DNA from: Sphingomonas trueperi
GTDB taxonomy: Bacteria; Pseudomonadota; Alphaproteobacteria; Sphingomonadales; Sphingomonadaceae
Direction: 5' to 3'
NCBI RefSeq assembly: GCF_011927635.1
Contig: NZ_JAATJB010000003.1
Location: 248,001-312,000 of the forward strand
DNA: 64,000 nucleotides
A program made the translations under genes and the position numbers. The notes beneath the pieces were generated by a model. The model saw nothing but the letters and a program-made list of their open reading frames with translations. It had not been told where the DNA came from and made no database searches. Below, piece after piece: positions 59,592-64,000 of this stretch (position 1 is the first letter of the stretch; every line of letters starts with the position of its first letter).

Positions 59592-59870
59592 TCAGTGACC
59601 GAAGAACTTGTTGAACCGCGCCCTGCCGTCCGCCTCGATGACGGCTTGGCCCGCGTTGAAGCACTCGTCGCCGCGCACCGAGCCGGACTGACATCCCGCC
59701 ACCACCTGGCGAGCTTCCTCGATATGCGCGGCGAAATACTGCTGGCTGCGCGCACCGGCGCTGCTCGTCGCCGCGATCCTCCCAGTGTCGGCAACAGTCG
59801 CGGGCGCGGCCATCGGCGCGAGCACCGGCCGCAGCGCAAATCCCGCGCCGAACCCAACGATCAGCGCCAT
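59592..59870 (-). CDS. Small membrane-anchored protein with TrbK-like cysteine pair
   Basis: The 92-residue protein has an N-terminal hydrophobic helix (MALIVGFGAGFALRPVLAP), a helical middle and the end VVAGCQSGSVRGDECFNAGQAVIEADGRARFNKFFGH. The C-x8-C pattern followed by an Ala-rich helix and a Phe-rich end recalls the TrbK-alt core. It is convergent with the trb operon. The start is uncertain: a strong AGGAGAGG site upstream leads into a different short frame. Confidence 0.55.
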   Translation of the reverse strand: MALIVGFGAGFALRPVLAPMAAPATVADTGRIAATSSAGARSQQYFAAHIEEARQVVAGCQSGSVRGDECFNAGQAVIEADGRARFNKFFGH

Positions 59871-59952
59871 GATGAAATAATAACGACGTTCAACTTCATC
59901 GTTCCTCTCCTTCGTCAAAATAAATCGGAGACAAAGCGACAAGGTCTTTCCA

Positions 59953-60864
59953 TCAGTCGATCTCGAACGCCAGCGAATATCGATTGCGCACAAAGGTGAG
60001 GAAGCGCCTCAGCGCCGGATTGTCGCTCGCTTTGCGCCAATAAGCCGAATAACCGATCAGCGTCCGGCCGTGCGCATCGTGAACCTCGCGCAGTACGACG
60101 TCGGGATATTGGGCACCCGATGCGCCCTCGTAGGTAATGGTGACACCGATGCCGCCGCCTAGCACGCTCATGATCCATTCGCGGCTGACGCAACGCATCC
60201 TGATTCTGGGGCTCATACCGAAGGCGGCGAGATGGCCCAGCACCAAGTCGCGCAGCTCCGGGCCGGGATCTTCGACCGTGAGCAGAAAGGTCTCGTCGCG
60301 CAGGTCTGTCCAATTCACACTCTCCTGCTCCGCGAGGCGGTGGGAAGCCGGCAGAGCGACCAAGAGGCGCTCGCTCCAGAACGCAGCGCGGCGTAGGCCC
60401 TGATAGCTCGCCTCGCCGGGGATGATGGCGAGGTCGACGGCGCCGGCATCGAGTCCCGCCAGCAGCGCCAGCCGTTCGGCCTCGATGCCCTCAATATCCA
60501 CTTGGGGATTGCTGTCCCGCCAGGCGAACAGCGTCGCCCGCAGGTTCCCGGCGGAGATCGGGCCGTTGAAGCCGACCGCGAGCCCGCCGGCACGCCCTTG
60601 GCCGGCGAGCCGCATCGTCTCCACCAGCCGGTCGGAGTTGGCGACGAGATGGCGAGCCTGCGGCATGAACTGGCGGCCGGCGACCGTGGTCGTCACGCCG
60701 GTGCGCGAGCGGATGAACAGCTTCACTCCGATTACGCGCTCTAGCCGAAGGATGTTGCGGCTCAGAGTCGACTCCTCCACCCCGAGCGCCCGCGCGGCCC
60801 GATGAAGGCTGCTATGGTCGGCTGCGGCAAGTGCAAAGCGGAGCTGTCGGATGCTGAACGACAC
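59953..60864 (-). CDS. LysR-family transcriptional regulator
   Basis: The 303-residue protein has the winged HTH (IRQLRFALAAADHSSLHRAARALGVEESTLSRNILRLERVIGVKLFIRS) and a periplasmic-binding-type effector domain (GGLAVGFNGPISAGNL..., GEASYQGLRRAAFWSERLLVALPASHRL). The GTG at 60864, with AGGGGG eight bases earlier, fits better than the longer ATG frame. It probably controls catabolic or transport genes on the same element. The 209 bases between it and the next gene show no further coding sequence. Confidence 0.93.
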   Translation of the reverse strand: MSFSIRQLRFALAAADHSSLHRAARALGVEESTLSRNILRLERVIGVKLFIRSRTGVTTTVAGRQFMPQARHLVANSDRLVETMRLAGQGRAGGLAVGFNGPISAGNLRATLFAWRDSNPQVDIEGIEAERLALLAGLDAGAVDLAIIPGEASYQGLRRAAFWSERLLVALPASHRLAEQESVNWTDLRDETFLLTVEDPGPELRDLVLGHLAAFGMSPRIRMRCVSREWIMSVLGGGIGVTITYEGASGAQYPDVVLREVHDAHGRTLIGYSAYWRKASDNPALRRFLTFVRNRYSLAFEID

Positions 60865-61073
60865 GGTCAATCCCCCTTGCGGGGTCCTCTTATTTAGAAT
60901 CACTCGGAACTTGTCTGCGCGGGGAAATCAAATTCTTGCGCCGGCATTGATCGACAAACGATGTTTGTCAGGCGATCCACTACGTTTCGATCGCTATAAA
61001 ATTCTGCAATGTAAGAAGTGGCGTGAAGGTGCAGTCGATTCGTGTCTTCCATAATCGACCGAACAGATATGGC

Positions 61074-63746
61074 TTATTCTAAAATTCTCATATCCTCAGC
61101 CCTCAAAATCGCTTGGACACGGCTTCTGACTTCCAACTTGGAGAATATGTTATGAACGTGCCATTTGACGGTATCTTCGCTAATGCGGTGCCTGGCCGCG
61201 ATATCGCGATTTGACAGTCCTTCCTTTATCCTGTGCAGAATTGCGAGTTCCTTTCTCGTAAGAAGAACGGTGTCGGTGGCTATCGGTGCGTAGGAAGGAC
61301 GGTCGCCCGGCGCGATGCCGCGTCCACCAAATTCTCGCTCATCTGGCATGAGATCGAGCAGCGGGAGCGATACCGGCCCCAACACCTCCAGATACTGACG
61401 CTCATCGAGCAACGTGCGATAACATCCGCTTCGCGCAGCGATATCAACCGCGTCCGCGACGCGTTGCTCGGCGGCCGCCGACCTTTCCGTTGCTGCGTTG
61501 GCGCCGGCAAGACACAGCAGAGCCGAGATTTCCAGCCTGCTTGATTGGCTGCGGCGCGCATGATCCAGCGCGGCGTTCGCAAGCCGGCCACACAGATGAT
61601 ATTTTGCCTGCCGCGATGCGATACGAGCTTCGGTCAGCGACTTGAGCGCCCGCAGATACGGGCCATGCGTTGTCTGGAAGACGGGCTCGCTTTGCGCCGG
61701 CAAGACAGCGTTTGCCTCGCCCGCGTCGTCCAGGACCAGTAGATCCGCCAGTGCAAGACGCGCGAGCGCATCAAGCCGCGGAAAGGCGCATTCCCTGGCG
61801 ATCACGCGAACTTCCTGAAAAAGTTCGATGGCGCCCTTTCGGTCGCCGTCGCGATGGGCGATGGCTGCCGCGGTCCGAAAGGCCGAAAAGACGAAATCGA
61901 CCACGCCGTGCTGACGCACGAAATCCAGAACGTCATCGACGCGCGCGGCGATCCCGTCGAGCTGGTTTGCCTCGTATCGTAGCTCGAGTTCCAGCATATC
62001 AAGGAGATTGGCGGAGAACGGCGTGGCGTTGATCTGGGCATTGTCGTCATTTCGCGCGCGTCGAAGCAGGTCGGTGCCGGCCTGCATATTGCCCCTCGAT
62101 ATTTCGCTGAAGATCATGGTGCTGTGAAGCCAGCCGAGAGCGTAGCGATGGTTGGCGACAGTATTGACCGACGAGGCTTCAGCGCTCAGTTTCGCGAGAT
62201 CGTCAGGCCGGCGTTCGCTGGCCGCGATAAAGCAAAGGCATGTGAGGATCGCGCCCCGGCAGACGAGATCAGCCTCGTCATGGAGCTTCAGCCATAACTC
62301 GCATTGCCGCCTGCTTTCCTCCAGATTGTCGGCGGTCGCCTCGCCGATCGCGGCGATGAGATCGCACCACCATTCCATCTGCCGCCTGGCCGCTTCGTCG
62401 GAAAGGCCGACGCTGACGGCGCGCAGTTCCGACAGCAACGCGGCCGCGTGCTTCTGGTCGTGACTGAAAATCTGCGCCCAGACCAACCCGAGAATGATCG
62501 TCGGGGCAGAGACCGCCTCGGAGAAGCTGCGCCGCCATAGCTGGATCTGATCCACCTCGCCCTGGCGCAGCGCGATGTCCATCATGCTCGTTGACGCGAC
62601 TTCGGCTGCAGCATCCCTGTCGCCGGCGCGCAGATAGAGGCTGATACTTTCGCGGCTATGGCCGCTTTCCCTCTGCCATTGAGCAGCTCGGGCGAACAGT
62701 TCCGGCCTGGGACCGTGATGCTCTACCGCAAACCTGTGCTCGAGAAACTCGCGCAGCAGCGGGTGAAACTCATAACCTGATTGTGCTCTATCCAGTGGGG
62801 TGAGCAGCATGCGCTCAGCGGACAGCTTTTCAATGACGTAGGCCCCATCACTCCTGCCGAACACATGGTTAAAATAGTCGGCGGAGATCGGCCCCAGGAT
62901 CGAGGCGCGAATGCAGAACTCCCGTACCTCACTCGGGAGACTAGCCAATATGGCGCTGCGAAAATATCGATCCAGATCGCTATCCCGGCCGGTGACGCGC
63001 TCGACGACCAGACGCCCGACAGTCGCTTCATCCGTGGATGCGGCCTGCAACAAGATGCATAGCGGTTCCCCCCAACCTTGCGTGCGTTTCCAGAGCGTAT
63101 GGACGTCCGGTTCCGGGATGAGAGTTCCAGGCTCCCCCCGCGCGACCGCCTTTGCTTCATCGAAGGTGAACGCGAGCGCATCAGCTCGAACTTCCCGTAG
63201 TTGTCGCCGGGCGGCGATGCGTGCAAAGCCGATGCCCGCGGTCGTTGCCGCCACGATCTCGACATCGGCCGGCGCAGCCAGCATGAAATCCTCGATCTCA
63301 TCCGCGAGGTCGGGATGGAAGCCAATGTCGTCAAGACAGAGAAGGATACCCGAGCTAGATCGCGCGGTGGATTCTCGTAGCCAGCCGGCGAGACCCTGGA
63401 GCGTTCGGGGGACGGTGTCCAGCAGCGTTGGGGCATCCTTGCCGCTGGCGCTGCCGGCTGCGAGTATCTGGGCGTGAATGCGCTCTGTAAGCAGGCGGGA
63501 ATCATATTCGCATTCCCTGGCCGACGCCCAGGCTGCAACGGCACCGGCTTGTCGGCGGTCTTCCCAGATCTGGGCCATCGCAACGCTCTTTCCATAGCCG
63601 GGGGGCGCGCGAAGGAGGTGGCAGCGCCTCGCCTCATCGGCCATGAAGAGGCGCGGACGCGCAAGGCATCCGGACGCCAGTAACGCTACCCGCTCGCTGA
63701 CAGCATCCATGATCTCCAGACTTCCTCTCTTGCTTTGGTCCGCCAT
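61074..63746 (-). CDS. MalT-type ATP-dependent LuxR-family regulator
   Basis: The 890-residue STAND-type regulator has Walker A LLRAPPGYGKSVAMAQ near residue 50, Walker B SGILLCLDDIGFHPDL near 135, winged-helix and TPR-like sensor regions (about 300-780), and a C-terminal LuxR HTH (LTRKELAILHRIKEGLSNRDIAARHRISEDTVKWHVHNIFSKLEVRSRVQAIL). It is full length. It lies 93 bases after a ferredoxin reductase gene on the same strand, so it may regulate that catabolic operon. Codon use is less GC-biased than the trb genes. Confidence 0.92.
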   Translation of the reverse strand: MADQSKRGSLEIMDAVSERVALLASGCLARPRLFMADEARRCHLLRAPPGYGKSVAMAQIWEDRRQAGAVAAWASARECEYDSRLLTERIHAQILAAGSASGKDAPTLLDTVPRTLQGLAGWLRESTARSSSGILLCLDDIGFHPDLADEIEDFMLAAPADVEIVAATTAGIGFARIAARRQLREVRADALAFTFDEAKAVARGEPGTLIPEPDVHTLWKRTQGWGEPLCILLQAASTDEATVGRLVVERVTGRDSDLDRYFRSAILASLPSEVREFCIRASILGPISADYFNHVFGRSDGAYVIEKLSAERMLLTPLDRAQSGYEFHPLLREFLEHRFAVEHHGPRPELFARAAQWQRESGHSRESISLYLRAGDRDAAAEVASTSMMDIALRQGEVDQIQLWRRSFSEAVSAPTIILGLVWAQIFSHDQKHAAALLSELRAVSVGLSDEAARRQMEWWCDLIAAIGEATADNLEESRRQCELWLKLHDEADLVCRGAILTCLCFIAASERRPDDLAKLSAEASSVNTVANHRYALGWLHSTMIFSEISRGNMQAGTDLLRRARNDDNAQINATPFSANLLDMLELELRYEANQLDGIAARVDDVLDFVRQHGVVDFVFSAFRTAAAIAHRDGDRKGAIELFQEVRVIARECAFPRLDALARLALADLLVLDDAGEANAVLPAQSEPVFQTTHGPYLRALKSLTEARIASRQAKYHLCGRLANAALDHARRSQSSRLEISALLCLAGANAATERSAAAEQRVADAVDIAARSGCYRTLLDERQYLEVLGPVSLPLLDLMPDEREFGGRGIAPGDRPSYAPIATDTVLLTRKELAILHRIKEGLSNRDIAARHRISEDTVKWHVHNIFSKLEVRSRVQAILRAEDMRILE

Positions 63747-63784
63747 GTTCTCCGGCGGCTTCTCAGCGGTACAACCAGGCTCCT

Positions 63785-63796
63785 ATCACATGTGAT
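63785..63796. promoter_or_regulatory. 12-bp perfect palindrome upstream of the MalT-type gene
   Basis: ATCACATGTGAT is a perfect palindrome in the 93-base gap before the MalT-type regulator. It resembles the half-sites of CRP/FNR or MarR-type operators. No promoter boxes can be fixed around it. Confidence 0.35.
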
Positions 63797-63839
63797 CGCC
63801 CTGCATCTGCGGCTCCCGTCGACCGGCGAACAGGACGAA

Positions 63840-64000
63840 TCAGATCACGGCCTCCTTCAAGGGGATCGCGGCGTCGCTCAGCTTGTCGGGGTCGATACTC
63901 GCGCGCACGCCGATGAACTGCTTGCCAACCAGGAAATCCTGTGGCGAATTGATCGCCTCGACGCACTGGATCCGATCGCCCTTCAAATGGAAGATCGCGA
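63840..64000 (-). CDS. Ferredoxin–NAD(P)+ reductase, C-terminal fragment
   Basis: The frame is open from the window edge to TGA and encodes FHLKGDRIQCVEAINSPQDFLVGKQFIGVRASIDPDKLSDAAIPLKEAVI. This matches the reductase C-terminal domain (PF14759 type) of FAD-dependent ferredoxin reductases that serve Rieske dioxygenases and P450s: a GDR strand, Ala-(Ile/Val)-Asn, then a final D..LSD..IPLK. It is the last gene of an operon coming from beyond the window. Confidence 0.8.
   Translation of the reverse strand, partial: AIFHLKGDRIQCVEAINSPQDFLVGKQFIGVRASIDPDKLSDAAIPLKEAVI

Larger units (their letters stand above)
29648..64000. mobile_element. Integrative and conjugative element (Tn4371-like/IncP trb type), right end not seen
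   Basis: The element starts inside tRNA-Arg with a serine recombinase and contains a toxin–antitoxin pair, ParB, DUF736/DUF932, a regulator block, DUF2840–TraF–DUF736–transglycosylase–relaxase–TraG and a complete trbBCDEJKLFGI set. This gene order is characteristic of Tn4371-like ICEs. No second copy of the tRNA 3' end was found, so the right boundary may lie beyond the window or in the catabolic-type region after 59,600. The end coordinate is therefore only the window edge. Confidence 0.7.

Noticed and set aside
59572..64000. Right attachment site (repeat of the tRNA-Arg 3' end)
   Set aside because: No matching copy of the tRNA T-arm and acceptor end was recognised in this part, so no boundary is claimed.

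Overview
The window is high-GC alphaproteobacterial DNA, most likely from Sphingomonas or a close relative. Pointers are the yqeY–dnaG–rpoD cluster divergent from carA, a 158-codon greA, the CoxE/MoxR pair, DUF6975- and DUF885-type proteins, and dispersed short palindromic repeats. All assignments come from reading the translations; no database search was possible.

Positions 1 to about 29,600 look chromosomal and mostly housekeeping. In order: the tail of a LacI-type regulator; a two-TM coiled-coil protein divergent from a degenerate Hpt-like protein; a DUF2314/DUF2185-type protein with a CoxE VWA protein and a MoxR ATPase; rpoD, dnaG and yqeY on the minus strand; carA/carB, greA and a rhomboid protease on the plus strand; a DUF885 peptidase; an NfeD–SPFH pair; a CoA-ester lyase; guaB; a GGDEF protein; an RsmB-type methyltransferase; a TPR protein; and a small lipoprotein. 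Two conserved operons carry insertions here. A DUF559 gene bounded by inverted GC-rich repeats sits between yqeY and dnaG. A VapBC-like toxin–antitoxin pair sits between carA and carB and is flanked by a 55-bp duplication of the carB 5' end.

At 29,616 a tRNA-Arg(ACG) marks the left edge of an integrative and conjugative element (ICE). A large serine recombinase gene overlaps the tRNA 3' half. Next come a RelE/RHH toxin–antitoxin pair, a ParB-like protein, a DUF5677-type gene broken by a stop codon, DUF736, a two-gene unknown cargo unit, an intact IS5-type IS, DUF932, an XRE regulator, a frameshifted DUF2285 gene and an AlpA-type HTH. The transfer module follows: DUF2840, a TraF-like S26 peptidase, DUF736, a lytic transglycosylase, a DUF3363 relaxase, the TraG coupling protein, a CopG protein, trbBCDEJKLFGI and DUF2274. 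This is the Tn4371-like/IncP-trb architecture, but repA and parA, usually between the AlpA-type and DUF2840 genes, are absent. A small regulator with a sigma-region-4-like HTH joined to an RNA-polymerase alpha-CTD-like domain lies just before trbB.

The right end (59,600–64,000) holds a TrbK-like small protein, a LysR regulator, a MalT/LuxR-type ATPase regulator and the C-terminus of a ferredoxin reductase. The last three suggest a catabolic cargo region that continues past the window. No right attachment site was seen, so the extent of the ICE is unresolved.
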